From assembly GCF_022179725.1 (NCBI RefSeq), contig NZ_BPRC01000010.1, forward strand, positions 1 through 64,000: a stretch of DNA of 64,000 nt, in the 5' to 3' direction. Every line of letters starts with the position of its first letter. Within the stretch, counting starts at the first letter, position 1. This document shows positions 32,291 through 40,837 of the stretch, piece after piece. The position numbers and the translations under genes were made by a program. Origin of the DNA: Methylorubrum aminovorans. GTDB lineage: Bacteria; Pseudomonadota; Alphaproteobacteria; Rhizobiales; Beijerinckiaceae. The notes below the pieces were generated by a model. The model was not told the origin of the DNA, searched no databases, and saw nothing but the letters and a program-made list of their open reading frames with translations.

Positions 32291-33211
32291 CTATGGCAGC
32301 ACGGTGTTCCGCGTCGCCCTGATGTGCTGCCCGTCGGCTCCGGTCGCGGTGTGCAGGTGCTCCGCGACCTCGTTCAGCAGCCACCGGAACCGCTCACCGA
32401 TCCGGGCCGCTCCGCGCTCGCCACCACCGACGGTGCAGGCGGCATAGGTGCCGAAGGTGTGGCCCTCGACGAGGATGGCGCGGAGGAGACGGAGGCCGAC
32501 CCGCCCGACAATATGCTCGATCTTGAGATCAAGCTGCGCCACAGCCCGAGCCCGGAAGGTCTCGCGCAGCATCCCCATTTCGCGGGACGGGAGCGGGCCG
32601 TCGTCACCGCCGGAGGAGACCACAACGCCAAGCCGGGCAATGGATTCCATCCGACGATCGCCGTCCTTCCGTCCGCCCCAGGCATCCTGCAGCAGCCGGC
32701 CGATCGCGAACTCGACATCGGAGATCCGCTGCGGGCGGGCCGAGTGCTCCATCGTCAGCACGTCGAGCTGCCGATTGACCTGGACCTCGATGAACTCGCC
32801 GAGCGTGGTCGGATCGGTGACCAAGCGGCGCCCGAGCTTGATCGCGGCGTCACGCTCGATGTGCGGGTTCTTGCGGAGCAGGCTAGCCCGACGCCGCTCC
32901 AGGGCGGTTGCCGGCTTGCGGCGTGCGCGATCGTCGGCCGCTCGGCGCTGGATGCGGTCGAGCACCGCTACGCAGGCGGAACGGTCGGCGGCATCGGCCG
33001 CGTCGGCGGCTTGAGCGAGCTTGGCGCCGAGGGCGGCGCGCTCGGCCTTCGCGGCAGCACGCTCTTCCGCTTTCGCCTTGATCAAAGCGCGGCGATCGGA
33101 GGATGTGGGGCGGGCCCGCACGGTCGGAGAGGTGGAGGAAGACGAAGCGGCGACGGACACGAGCCAGACCCCGGAAGGAGCGCGACCGTTCTGGGCGCTC
33201 GGTGAAATCAT
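32291..33211 (-). CDS. Hypothetical phage protein, Arg/Ala-rich helical
   Basis: A 306-residue protein. A disordered Ser/Thr/Pro-rich N-terminus is followed by an Ala/Arg coiled coil (ALIKAKAEERAAAKAERAAL), then a globular part with RLVTDPTTLGEFIEVQVNRQ, ISDVEFAIGRLLQDAWGG, ILVEGHTFGTYAACTVGGG and RFRWLLNEVAEHL. No recognised family. ATG 33211 preferred; a TTG at 33298 would overlap the upstream AT-rich gene. GC-rich and phage-like in codon use. Confidence 0.6.
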   Translation of the reverse strand: MISPSAQNGRAPSGVWLVSVAASSSSTSPTVRARPTSSDRRALIKAKAEERAAAKAERAALGAKLAQAADAADAADRSACVAVLDRIQRRAADDRARRKPATALERRRASLLRKNPHIERDAAIKLGRRLVTDPTTLGEFIEVQVNRQLDVLTMEHSARPQRISDVEFAIGRLLQDAWGGRKDGDRRMESIARLGVVVSSGGDDGPLPSREMGMLRETFRARAVAQLDLKIEHIVGRVGLRLLRAILVEGHTFGTYAACTVGGGERGAARIGERFRWLLNEVAEHLHTATGADGQHIRATRNTVLP

Positions 33212-33278
33212 GGGTCGATTGTCCGTTTCCTCACTGTCAAGAAGAATATTCCTATGGGATGACTGCGCTGTCGTCGCA

Positions 33279-34010
33279 TCACCGCGTTGGCAAGCCAAGC
33301 AAACCAGTGACTATGCCGATATAGAATCCGACGATAGTACGCATCATGTTGTCGGCGAATTTCAGCTTCTCCGTGTCCTTCGTCATGCAGTACAAACCGA
33401 TACAAAATAGGAAAAATACGGTTATAGCTCCAATGATTGTAATCATGACGGTTGGGCGCAAAGCATCAATTGTCCAATCGGGCACTGGTTGTGCCGGGAC
33501 GCCTAGTGAAGACGATTGAGCAAATGCGGAGCTTATGATGCCGAAATCCCATTCGGCCTTTTTTTCTGTTTTTGCGCCAATTGCTTGCTTAGCAACTGCC
33601 AATGCAACAGCACTCGAAAGCGCGGCAGATTTGTTTCTCGCCTCAAGTTCGTTAACGGCAGCGGATAGTTTGGGACTTATTGTCACAACGCCAGTGGGTC
33701 CGCCTGCACTAAACTCTTCTCTTATCATTGAAATAAGTTCCAGTGATCTATTTGCATCCTGTTGGAGGCCAGAAAGATTTGTAACCACCAATTCGAGCGC
33801 TTGAACGTTGAACAGGTATTGTCTTTCTTGGGCGGCGGACGACCGCGATGTCTCAAGTTGATAAAATGATATAGTTACCGACATAAAAGCCGTAAAAAGT
33901 GCGGCGATAAATCCGAAATTCGACACGAGCTGCAACAGCCTCTCTCTTGGGCTCATGCGTGAGAGCTCTTGTATCTTGTTTTCTGATACTGACATTTTAT
34001 TTTCAACCAT
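33279..34010 (-). CDS. Three-TM membrane protein, AT-rich cargo
   Basis: A 243-residue protein with a cytoplasmic N-terminus, a membrane helix near 32-51 (FGFIAALFTAFMSVTISFYQ), a soluble helical region with Ala-rich stretches, and two C-terminal membrane helices (about 187-208 and 223-241). Clearly AT-richer than the phage backbone and flanked by AT-rich DNA. Architecture resembles small exclusion or abortive-infection membrane effectors, but no family is recognised. No obvious toxin motif. Confidence 0.6.
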   Translation of the reverse strand: MVENKMSVSENKIQELSRMSPRERLLQLVSNFGFIAALFTAFMSVTISFYQLETSRSSAAQERQYLFNVQALELVVTNLSGLQQDANRSLELISMIREEFSAGGPTGVVTISPKLSAAVNELEARNKSAALSSAVALAVAKQAIGAKTEKKAEWDFGIISSAFAQSSSLGVPAQPVPDWTIDALRPTVMITIIGAITVFFLFCIGLYCMTKDTEKLKFADNMMRTIVGFYIGIVTGLLGLPTR

Positions 34011-34103
34011 AACTGATTATCTCTATGCTTGAGGGCGCCATTAGTCGATAGTTGTACGAGTATGGCAGCGGACTATATGATTATTGCGCTCAAATGTGCG
34101 CCG

Positions 34104-34508
34104 CTAGCTATCTGAGTAGCGGCCCACTGCATTCTTTGCCGCTGCGATGTTCTCGCAGGCCTTGATCCGGCGCCGGTCGAACGTGGCACGGGACCATCGC
34201 GTGCGCCGGCAGAACTCGGCGATCGATCCGCCTACCTCGCCGTTGGTGGCCACGGAGCGGGCCCAGAGAAGCACGACCTGCCGGTCCTCGCTCTTGTCGC
34301 CGAGCACGGTGCCGGAGAAGGCGACGATATCGAAGGTCGCGTCCGGCACGTCGCCGGCCGCCGCCTGGAGAGTGTTGCCGCGCGGGGCATAGATCGGGGT
34401 GAGCGGCATGGCCCGGAAGGCAGCCTTTAGCCAGCGCTCGACGTCCGCGCGGGTCCATGGTTCGGCGGAGCGTCTGGGCGGGTCAGGTCCTTCCGGGGGA
34501 GCGAGCAT
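34104..34508 (-). CDS. DUF6362-like helix-turn-helix protein
   Basis: A 134-residue protein. WTRADVERWLKAAFRAMPLT at the N-terminus, a middle segment QVVLLWARSVATNGEV, and a C-terminal HTH-like IAEFCRRTRWSRATFDRRRI. The layout fits the DUF6362 group of phage and rhizobial proteins that sit near regulators. ATG 34508 selected because the longer frame overlaps the MucR-like gene. Probably DNA-binding. Confidence 0.55.
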   Translation of the reverse strand: MLAPPEGPDPPRRSAEPWTRADVERWLKAAFRAMPLTPIYAPRGNTLQAAAGDVPDATFDIVAFSGTVLGDKSEDRQVVLLWARSVATNGEVGGSIAEFCRRTRWSRATFDRRRIKACENIAAAKNAVGRYSDS

Positions 34509-34527
34509 CAGGCTCCGGGTAGGCCCC

Positions 34528-34974
34528 TCACTCCGCCGCTTGTTTCCGAGCGCGCCCACCAAGACGGCCGAGACCAAGGTCCTTGGCAAGCGCCGACCGT
34601 CGCTCCGAGTAGCTAGGGGCCGTCATCGGGTAATCGGAGGACAGGCCGTAACGAGCGCGATAGCTGTAGGCGTCGAGCCCGTGCAGACCGAGATGCCGCT
34701 TCAGCGTCTTGTAGGGCTTGCCGTCGATGAAGCTGATCAGCGCGTCGGGCGTGATCGACTTCTTGATCGCCGCGGCTGTCGGCTTTTCGACCTTTGGCTC
34801 GGCAGCAGCAGCGGGCGCGACTGTTCCGCTCAGGCCGGCGAGAGCGGCGTGTACTTCCCCGATCAGCACCGGCAAGTCCTTGGCTGGAAGGACGTTGTTG
34901 CTGACGAAAGCCATCACAATTTCGGCCGCGAGTTTGGCCTGAGCATAAGTGGCTTCGCTGGTGTCGTTACTCAC
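34528..34974 (-). CDS. MucR/Ros-type transcriptional regulator
   Basis: A 148-residue alphaproteobacterial regulator. N-terminal oligomerisation part: AAEIVMAFVSNNVLPAKDLP and IGEVHAALAGL; C-terminal DNA-binding part: KKSITPDALISFIDGKPYKT, LKRHLGLHGLDAYSYRARYG and DYPMTAPSYSERRSALAK. In Ros the finger is Cys2His2, but here both Cys positions are Ile/Ser-type while the His and the RHL helix remain, so zinc binding is doubtful. Host MucR proteins bind AT-rich promoters; a phage copy may silence cargo genes or retune host genes. Confidence 0.85.
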   Translation of the reverse strand: MSNDTSEATYAQAKLAAEIVMAFVSNNVLPAKDLPVLIGEVHAALAGLSGTVAPAAAAEPKVEKPTAAAIKKSITPDALISFIDGKPYKTLKRHLGLHGLDAYSYRARYGLSSDYPMTAPSYSERRSALAKDLGLGRLGGRARKQAAE

Positions 34975-34984
34975 GATGTACTCC

Positions 34985-35194
34985 TCATGGTGAAGTCGGC
35001 GGAATAGAGCCTGATGGCGCCCGCGTCACGCACACCCACAGCGAAAGCCAGCCGGCGCGGCGCTTCTGCTCCACGCGGCCGGCCGCCTCGCAGTCCTGCA
35101 TCGTCGGGAACGACTCGGCCGCGATCGAATGGTCGGCGCTCGGCGTGGCGCCGGACAGGAACAGGATCAGGACGACGGACACGGGCGGGCTCAA
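34985..35194 (-). CDS. Small exported hypothetical protein
   Basis: A 69-residue protein with a hydrophobic N-terminus (VSVVLILFLSGATPS) and two cysteines, one in TMQDCEAAGR and one in SLWVCVTRA. The TTG start overlaps the upstream stop (TTGA); a GTG four codons later is possible. The last codons end 10 bp before the MucR-like start. Probably secreted. Confidence 0.5.
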   Translation of the reverse strand: MSPPVSVVLILFLSGATPSADHSIAAESFPTMQDCEAAGRVEQKRRAGWLSLWVCVTRAPSGSIPPTSP

Positions 35195-35457
35195 AACGGA
35201 ATGTCGTCGCTGTCGTCGGCGCGCGGGATGCGCGTGCCGGGCGGGCAGGGAGCGTTGCGCAGGCTGAAGCGGTCGAACCTGCGGACGCGGACCGCCTCGG
35301 TTGCCTCCAGCACTACGAAGGTCGTTCCGGGGCTGACTTCGGCGAGGCGCTCGGCTTCGCGCAGCGCGGAATGCTCCGTATTGTGAAGGACTGTCGGCCC
35401 GCGCGTGCCCAGCCCGTAGACCATCCAGAACGGCTTCAACTCGGTGATGTCGCGCAT
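35191..35457 (-). CDS. Small hypothetical phage protein
   Basis: An 88-residue alpha/beta protein (LKPFWMVYGLGTRGPTVLHN; REAERLAEVSPGTTFVVLEA; acidic end DDSDDIPF). The pattern of a short beta-alpha-beta unit is frequent in phage early operons. Function unknown; not a shadow, since start and stop mesh with neighbours. Confidence 0.65.
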   Translation of the reverse strand: MRDITELKPFWMVYGLGTRGPTVLHNTEHSALREAERLAEVSPGTTFVVLEATEAVRVRRFDRFSLRNAPCPPGTRIPRADDSDDIPF

Positions 35458-35465
35458 CGCTCTCC

Positions 35466-35882
35466 TCACTTCCCGAACTGCCAGATCGGCACGCTGTCGG
35501 CGGGGTTGGTCAGGCCGCGGAAGGTCTGAATCGACCCGCGGCGTTCGAGGGTGATTTCGCGCTCGCACATCGCGACCACGCGGCGAGGGAAGACGGTCAC
35601 CAGGGCGCCGGTGCTGTCGGCCCGGACCGCGGCGGCGAGGCGATGCACGCCGAAGATCTGCTCTGTACCCCAGCCGAGATCCGCGGCCGGCTCGCCCCAC
35701 TCGTCGAGGAAGTCGAGCATCGCCTTGCGGACGTGGAACCAGACGCCCTCGCGCCCGCCCGCACCGGCCTCGCGCCAGATCATGCCGGGGCAGGGGATGC
35801 AGTCCTCCGGCAGGCTGAGCACGCCGGCCCGCCAGGAGGCGACTAGGCGGGCGAATTCGGTGAGGGCGAGGGCGGCGCTCAT
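35466..35882 (-). CDS. Hypothetical phage protein
   Basis: A 138-residue protein with a CIPCPGMIW motif (two Cys), RKAMLDFLDEWGEPA and VRADSTGALVTVFPRRVVAM. No family recognised. Its ATG overlaps the stop of the DUF1376 gene (ATGA), so it is part of the left early operon. Confidence 0.65.
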   Translation of the reverse strand: MSAALALTEFARLVASWRAGVLSLPEDCIPCPGMIWREAGAGGREGVWFHVRKAMLDFLDEWGEPAADLGWGTEQIFGVHRLAAAVRADSTGALVTVFPRRVVAMCEREITLERRGSIQTFRGLTNPADSVPIWQFGK

Positions 35883-37003
35883 GCGGCCGCCTTCCCGCTC
35901 CGATCACGCCGCGCCGGCAGACCGTTCGCGTAGACCGCCCGCTCCCGCTCCACCGCGAGCCGCGCCTCCTCAATGACGTCGGCCGCAGTGGTGCAGGTCG
36001 GGTGGCCGGGGCGCATGTCGTCGGGCCAGCCCTGACGCCACTCGTCGCGGAAATGGGCCGTCGCCTTGGCTAACCGATTCCGGCGGTCGAGCTCCGGATC
36101 GACAGGGGGCTTGGCGACAGTGCGCGCCGTCGGCGCCGCCTTGGCCTCGGCTTCGAGCCGGTCCTTCGCGGCGCCGCGGACCCAGCCGACGAGCTGCGAC
36201 CACTGCCGGGGGCGGAAGTCGGGCTTGGCCATAGCCGCGGCGATCCCGGCCTCGACGTCGGCGAGGGTGCAGCCCTCGTCCAGCAGCCGAGCGAGCGACT
36301 GCGTGTCGTGGGCGAACAGCACCGGCTCCTGGCCAACGAGGGTTCGGATCCAGGCAGCGAACTGTGCCGTGTCGGTGATCATGGGTCGGCTAGGCGGCGC
36401 CTCGCGTGCGCTCGCACGCGTAGCGGCCTCTCCCTGTCCCTGTCCCTTATATTCCCTTTCGGGATTGCTCCCGGCATGCTCTGGCAATGCTCCCGGCATG
36501 CGGTCGCACTGCTTCTGCATCCGGTCGGATGAGCGTGCGCTCTTCTTCGGCGCCGGGTCGGTCGGTTCGGTCGGCTCGGGCTGGTCAGTCTTGCTCCACC
36601 GAGCCTGCGCGGCCGCTTTCGCCTGCTCCGCTCGCGAGGCGGCTCGACTCGTGAATTCGGCCTTTTTCTCCCAGGCCTCGATCGCCTTCTCGGCGACGAC
36701 AGGATGATAGAGGCGCCCGTCCGAACACTCGATCCAGCCGTAGAGCGCCCCTTCGGCCACCCTGTCCCACTCGGCTACGACACGGCCATAACCGGCGAAC
36801 TTCGAGAGTTGCTTTGGGTCGTTCGGCAGCGAGCCTGCAGGCACCTGGTGCCAGGACGCGCACCACAGCAGGATCGCAGCACGGAACTCGTCGCCGGAGA
36901 TCTCGTCAACGATCGCGGAATCACGCAGGCGCGCAACCTCCAGAGGCATGAAGGGGAAATCGCGCAGGTCGATGTGCGCGGGGACCAGGGGTTCCACGGT
37001 CAT
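35879..37003 (-). CDS. DUF1376 replication-initiation-like protein
   Basis: A 374-residue protein. The N-terminal DUF1376 domain (about 12-90: FPFMPLEVARLRDSAIVDEI, FRAAILLWCASWHQVPAGSL, GWIECSDGRLYHPVVAEKA) is typical of phage replisome organisers beside helicase genes. A charged Lys/Pro linker and a C-terminal part with SLARLLDEGCTLADVEAGIA and PRQWSQLVGWV follow, the latter resembling helicase-loader or DnaD-like tails. Likely recruits the DnaB-like helicase encoded immediately upstream in transcription order (ATGA overlap). Confidence 0.75.
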   Translation of the reverse strand: MTVEPLVPAHIDLRDFPFMPLEVARLRDSAIVDEISGDEFRAAILLWCASWHQVPAGSLPNDPKQLSKFAGYGRVVAEWDRVAEGALYGWIECSDGRLYHPVVAEKAIEAWEKKAEFTSRAASRAEQAKAAAQARWSKTDQPEPTEPTDPAPKKSARSSDRMQKQCDRMPGALPEHAGSNPEREYKGQGQGEAATRASAREAPPSRPMITDTAQFAAWIRTLVGQEPVLFAHDTQSLARLLDEGCTLADVEAGIAAAMAKPDFRPRQWSQLVGWVRGAAKDRLEAEAKAAPTARTVAKPPVDPELDRRNRLAKATAHFRDEWRQGWPDDMRPGHPTCTTAADVIEEARLAVERERAVYANGLPARRDRSGKAAA

Positions 37004-38463
37004 GACTGCTGCCAATTCCGGATCGCGTTGAGGGAAGGATCGACCCACGCGCGAACGACTTGGTTGGCGCCGCCTGCGCGGTTCTTGTCGATGATGATTT
37101 CGAGGACGTGCTTGACCCGCTCGTGCTCGTCTTGGGCGGCCGGATCCGCGTCGCGGAAGGCTTGACTCCGCTCGATGTAGTAGGCCGGCCGGTACAGGAA
37201 GATCACCGCGTCCGAGTTCTCCTCGAAGGCGCCGGCGCCGCGGATATCGGAGAGCTGCGGACGCTTGTCCTCGCGCCCTTCGGTGCCGCGGTTGCACTGC
37301 GCCAAGAGGAAGACGGGGCAGTCGAGATGCTTCGCCAGCGCCAGTGCGCCGTCGGCGACTTCCTTCAGCCCCTCGTCCTCGCGCCGGAACGCCCGGCTCG
37401 GCTTCACGATGTGTGCGTGGTCGATGACGATGCAGCCAAGCGGCACGCCCTTGCGAGCGTAGTGGTTCGCGAGACGGTCGGAGGCGGCGGCGATCTCTCC
37501 GATGGTGCGCTTACCGCCATCCTCGACGCGGAACGGCATCTGGCGCTGCTCGTGCACAACGCCGGCCACCATCTCCGCCTGCTTCGGCGTGAGGCCGCCG
37601 CGACGCATGATCTGGCCGTAGGGGAGATGGATGCCCCTCCGCTCCAGCTCGCTCGACGCGAGGCGCGCGGCCACCTGCTGATGGCTCATCTCCAGCGAGT
37701 GGTAGATCGACGCCCGGCCCTGATCCGCGATCGCGCCGGCCGCCTCGATCCCGAAGATGCTCTTACCCATTGCGGTGCGGCCCGCGATCGTCAGCATCGT
37801 CGAGGGCTGCGGCCCGCCGCCGATCTCCCGGTCGAACAGCTCAATGCCGGTGGTCGCAAGCACCGGGGCCGTTCCCTGCAATTCTGCCGTGATGCGCTCC
37901 ATGAGCGCATCGCTGGCTTCGGCAAAGCTGTAGGAGGTGGACTTCCGGGTGACGAACGACGCCCGGATCTCATCGATGCGCCCATAGATCGCCTGAAGCG
38001 CGACGCTCGGCACGAAGCTGGCGGCCTCGCGTACATCTGCCGTCGCGATCGCCAACTCGCGGAGCTGCCAGAACTGCTGGACGACGCGAGCGTACTCCTC
38101 GGCCGATCCGGGCGTGCACGCCTCTTTGGCGATGCTGGCAAGGTACTGAAGCACGTTCAGCCCGCCGAGATCGGTCTGGAGCAACTTCGGCCCGATTACG
38201 CTCTTCACGCGCATCAGGTTCGGTGTCTCCCCGGCATCGGCGAGCGCGAGCATCGTCCGCCAGATCGTGGCGTGCGTCTCCTGCGCGAAGTGCTCGGGCG
38301 CGACGAGGTGCTGGACGAGGGGCAGGATGTGCGGTTGCGTCAGCACGCCGCCGATCAACGCCGCCTCGGTGTCGAAGCTGGCTTTCGGAAGGTCGAGTAG
38401 GGTGGACCGCGCCGGGAAGGAGACGATCTCGCCGAAGCCGGTCGGATCAACGTGCTCGTTCAT
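37000..38463 (-). CDS. Replicative DnaB-like helicase
   Basis: A 487-residue hexameric helicase for phage replication. N-terminal domain (about 25-130: DTEAALIGGVLTQPHILPLV) and RecA-like C-terminal domain with Walker A AGRTAMGKS, the H1a-like SLEMSHQQVAARL, Walker B CIVIDHAHI, motif H3 LLAQCNRG and RGAGAFEENSDAVIFLYRP. Length close to cellular DnaB (about 470-500). Overlaps genes on both sides. Confidence 0.92.
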   Translation of the reverse strand: MNEHVDPTGFGEIVSFPARSTLLDLPKASFDTEAALIGGVLTQPHILPLVQHLVAPEHFAQETHATIWRTMLALADAGETPNLMRVKSVIGPKLLQTDLGGLNVLQYLASIAKEACTPGSAEEYARVVQQFWQLRELAIATADVREAASFVPSVALQAIYGRIDEIRASFVTRKSTSYSFAEASDALMERITAELQGTAPVLATTGIELFDREIGGGPQPSTMLTIAGRTAMGKSIFGIEAAGAIADQGRASIYHSLEMSHQQVAARLASSELERRGIHLPYGQIMRRGGLTPKQAEMVAGVVHEQRQMPFRVEDGGKRTIGEIAAASDRLANHYARKGVPLGCIVIDHAHIVKPSRAFRREDEGLKEVADGALALAKHLDCPVFLLAQCNRGTEGREDKRPQLSDIRGAGAFEENSDAVIFLYRPAYYIERSQAFRDADPAAQDEHERVKHVLEIIIDKNRAGGANQVVRAWVDPSLNAIRNWQQS

Positions 38464-38651
38464 ACGGCCAGCGCTTCCCGGCGCGCGGGCTCGGGGAAGG
38501 CGAGGGTGATGAAGGCGTCCCAGGCGCGAACGGCGGCAGCCATGTCGCGGAGGTGCCGCGTCTCGTCTGCCCGCGCCTTAGCCTTCGTGTAGGCGAGAAA
38601 GGCTTCGCTGGCCCTGGCCTCGCGCTCGGCCTGAAGGTCGATCACCGACAT
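38460..38651 (-). CDS. Small helical hypothetical protein
   Basis: A 63-residue helix-rich protein (IDLQAEREARASEAFLAYTK; LRDMAAAVRAWDAFITLAFP) starting next to the methyltransferase stop and overlapping the helicase start by ATGA. Function unknown. Confidence 0.6.
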   Translation of the reverse strand: MSVIDLQAEREARASEAFLAYTKAKARADETRHLRDMAAAVRAWDAFITLAFPEPARREALAV

Positions 38652-39358
38652 GGCAGATACTCCGCAGCCGCCGCGAGGAGGGGGCCGGGCTCCGGCACCG
38701 CAGCGAAGCGGCGGCGATCATCCGTCCGGCTCAGCGCGCGGCGGCATCCAGGGGGAATCCAGAAGGGAGGCAGGGACGCACGACCCCGAACCCAAACGAA
38801 CCATGCGTAGGCGGTGGCGGTGGAGGCGTCGGGGTCCCAACGCCCCTTCGTCATCGGCACACGCTCGACGAAGGGCGCGAACAGCGTCGGCGGCTGATCA
38901 CGGAAGAGGGTCTCGTAGCGCTCCACGCCCTCGATCCAGGCCGTGCGCAGCAGCATCGCCACCACCGGCGCCAGCGTCAGGGCTCGTCGCACGAAGGCGG
39001 CAGCCGGGCGGAAGGGCGGGTTGCTGATGTTGAACTCGGGGTGCGGCCTGTCTGGCGGCGAACCGATCACGGTGCGCTCGTCGAGGAAGTCCTCGACGCG
39101 GTAGCCGCGGCCGTAGTCGAAGATGTCGGAGCCCCAGCCGCCGCCGCCGAAATACTCCAGCAGCACCTCGAACATGTGGCCCTCGCCGCAGGCCGGGTCC
39201 CAGCAGGCGGAGAAATCCATGTCCTGCATCAGGCCGAGATGAGGGAGGACGTGCTCGCACAGCGCGCGCGTCGCCCAAGGCGGCGTCGGGAAGAACTCGA
39301 GGCTGTCCGGAGGCTCCCGGCGCGAGGCCATCACGGCGGTGTGTCCGGAGGGGATCAT
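38642..39358 (-). CDS. DNA adenine-N6 methyltransferase-like protein
   Basis: A 238-residue protein. FFPTPPWATRALCEHVLPHL, the SAM-binding ACWDPACGEGHMFEVLLEYF and catalytic motif IV SNPPF are characteristic of class I N6-adenine DNA methyltransferases that carry the (N/D)PPF box. The target-recognition region is short, and the C-terminal AYAWFVWVRG strand fits the fold. A solitary phage methylase may protect DNA from restriction or mark virion DNA. No partner endonuclease is visible. Confidence 0.8.
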   Translation of the reverse strand: MIPSGHTAVMASRREPPDSLEFFPTPPWATRALCEHVLPHLGLMQDMDFSACWDPACGEGHMFEVLLEYFGGGGWGSDIFDYGRGYRVEDFLDERTVIGSPPDRPHPEFNISNPPFRPAAAFVRRALTLAPVVAMLLRTAWIEGVERYETLFRDQPPTLFAPFVERVPMTKGRWDPDASTATAYAWFVWVRGRASLPPFWIPPGCRRALSRTDDRRRFAAVPEPGPLLAAAAEYLPCR

Positions 39359-39549
39359 GCCCGGCCCCCGATCTGGGTGCGCCGAATCGCCGGGGTGAGC
39401 GTGAACCCGCGCTCCAGGCGCGGCGCCCGCTCGGTGCCGTCGGCATGGAAGGTGCGCTCGCAGGCGAGCATCCGCTCGGCCGTATCGAGTGCGCTGAGGT
39501 AGGAGCCGCGGAAGATCTCGCGACCGCCGTTGCGGAGGATCCAGAGCAT
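39355..39549 (-). CDS. Small hypothetical phage protein
   Basis: A 64-residue protein (MLWILRNGGREIFRGSYLSA; DTAERMLACERTFHADGTE; GFTLTPAIRRTQIGGRA) overlapping both neighbours (ATGA at the methyltransferase, shared base at the nuclease). Function unknown. Confidence 0.6.
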   Translation of the reverse strand: MLWILRNGGREIFRGSYLSALDTAERMLACERTFHADGTERAPRLERGFTLTPAIRRTQIGGRA

Positions 39550-39926
39550 CAGAACTCCTCCACCTCCCAGCCGCCACCCTTGCTCTTCGGCAGGGCGCGG
39601 ATTGCCACGAAGCGGAACGGGAAGAGGCTGGCCGCGACCTTGATCTTTACGCGCGCGTCGTCGGACCAGTGGCCTTTGACCTCGTGCATCTCGATCGCGC
39701 CGTCGGCGCGCATCACGGCGAAGTCGGGCGAGTAGAACGTGTTGTCGGCGAGCCGGAGCTTCACCGCCTCGAACATGAACCACGCGACCGTGCCGACGCG
39801 GCGCAGGCCTTCGAGGTGGCCGCTGTAGGCCGTCTCGGTCTTGTTCATCGCCCCGGCCTTGAGGCGACCGAGCGCGAGCACGGACGCCCCCGGACCGACC
39901 CGGCGGGATGGAACGGGGGCGTTCAT
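39549..39926 (-). CDS. DUF1064 nuclease-like protein
   Basis: A 125-residue protein of the DUF1064 group: YSGHLEGLRRVGTVAWFMFE, then the nuclease-like core FYSPDFAVMRADGAIEMHEV with KGHWSDDARVKIKVAASLFP. The PDF...HEVKG arrangement is the PD-(D/E)XK catalytic signature, so it is probably a Holliday-junction resolvase or related endonuclease used in phage recombination or replication. ATG 39926 chosen. Confidence 0.75.
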   Translation of the reverse strand: MNAPVPSRRVGPGASVLALGRLKAGAMNKTETAYSGHLEGLRRVGTVAWFMFEAVKLRLADNTFYSPDFAVMRADGAIEMHEVKGHWSDDARVKIKVAASLFPFRFVAIRALPKSKGGGWEVEEF

Positions 39927-39928
39927 GG

Positions 39929-40447
39929 TCAGGCGGCCTCCGTCTCGCAGATGTGCCGGCGATTGCGGCCGCGCGGGGAGGATGACTCGGGCTGGCCCTC
40001 GTCCTCGTCGGCACCGAGATCCATGCGGCGCTGATCGGGATCGGGCCGGGCTGCGCGGCGCTCGCCGAAGAACTCGCCCGGCTCGGCCAGAACGAGGACG
40101 GCCGCGCCGGCCCCGTGCTCGCTGATCTTGGTCGCGTTCGACTGGCTGAAGGCGGCGCCGACGGTCAGCTCGATCGAGCCGTCGCCCCACTTGCCCTTGC
40201 TGCTGACCCGCACGTCGATCGCCGGGAAGCCCTGATTCGCGACAATGTCGACGCTCCCGCGCACGACGTGCTGCGCCGTGCGGTCGATCGCCTCAATGAT
40301 GTCGCGCTGCCGGGTCTCGGACAGGAGCGAGAACGGCTTTTCCAGATCTCGGATATGGGTGAGCAGTGCATCGCGCACGTCACCGCGCAGGGTATCGGCC
40401 GCTAGCTCGCGCTCTTCTTGCGCGAAGGTGGAATTTGTGGCTTCCAT
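39929..40447 (-). CDS. Hypothetical phage protein
   Basis: A 172-residue protein with RDIIEAIDRTAQHVVRGSVD, VRVSSKGKWGDGSIELTVGA and a charged Arg/Asp-rich C-terminus (QRRMDLGADEDEGQP). No family assigned. ATG 40447 follows a good purine-rich site (GGAGAG); the longer frame runs through a large hairpin. Confidence 0.6.
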   Translation of the reverse strand: MEATNSTFAQEERELAADTLRGDVRDALLTHIRDLEKPFSLLSETRQRDIIEAIDRTAQHVVRGSVDIVANQGFPAIDVRVSSKGKWGDGSIELTVGAAFSQSNATKISEHGAGAAVLVLAEPGEFFGERRAARPDPDQRRMDLGADEDEGQPESSSPRGRNRRHICETEAA

Positions 40448-40485
40448 TGCTCTCTCCAAAGCACGGGCACAGCGCCCGATCTCAT

Positions 40486-40526
40486 TGACCGCCCGGTTCC
40501 CCGCTTCGCGGATGGGGAGCCGGGCG
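40486..40526 (-). terminator. Large hairpin inside left early operon
   Basis: A 15-bp stem with one G-T pair: 40486-40500 with 40512-40526, loop GCTTCGCGGAT. It lies 39 bp before the start of the downstream gene, without a T run. It could attenuate transcription or stabilise the processed mRNA. Confidence 0.5.
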
Positions 40527-40535
40527 GTTCGCGTT

Positions 40536-40835
40536 TCAGGGGTGGTAGCGACCGGGCGGCAGGCGCTCGCCGTTCGCCGGGCGCGTGGGATCGCCGTCGA
40601 GGGGCGCACGCCGCGGAACGCGGGGCTCCTCGATGACCGGCAGGTCAGTGTTCCGGAGCGGCGTCTCCGCCGGGCAGGCCGGGCGACCGGTCCGCATCGC
40701 GCTGTGCGACGCGATCAGAAAGCCGATCGGGTCGTCCCCGGCGCCGACGTCCGGCGCGATCTCAAGCAGATAGCCGACGACCCGCATCTCGTCGGCGCGG
40801 TACGGATCGACGTCGAGGTTGCGAGCCGCAGCCAT
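40536..40835 (-). CDS. Small hypothetical phage protein
   Basis: A 99-residue protein, first half structured (DPYRADEMRVVGYLLEIAPD, GFLIASHSAMRTGR), second half Pro/Arg-rich and probably disordered. The frame begins two bases after the previous stop. Function unknown. Confidence 0.55.
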   Translation of the reverse strand: MAAARNLDVDPYRADEMRVVGYLLEIAPDVGAGDDPIGFLIASHSAMRTGRPACPAETPLRNTDLPVIEEPRVPRRAPLDGDPTRPANGERLPPGRYHP

Positions 40836-40837
40836 CG

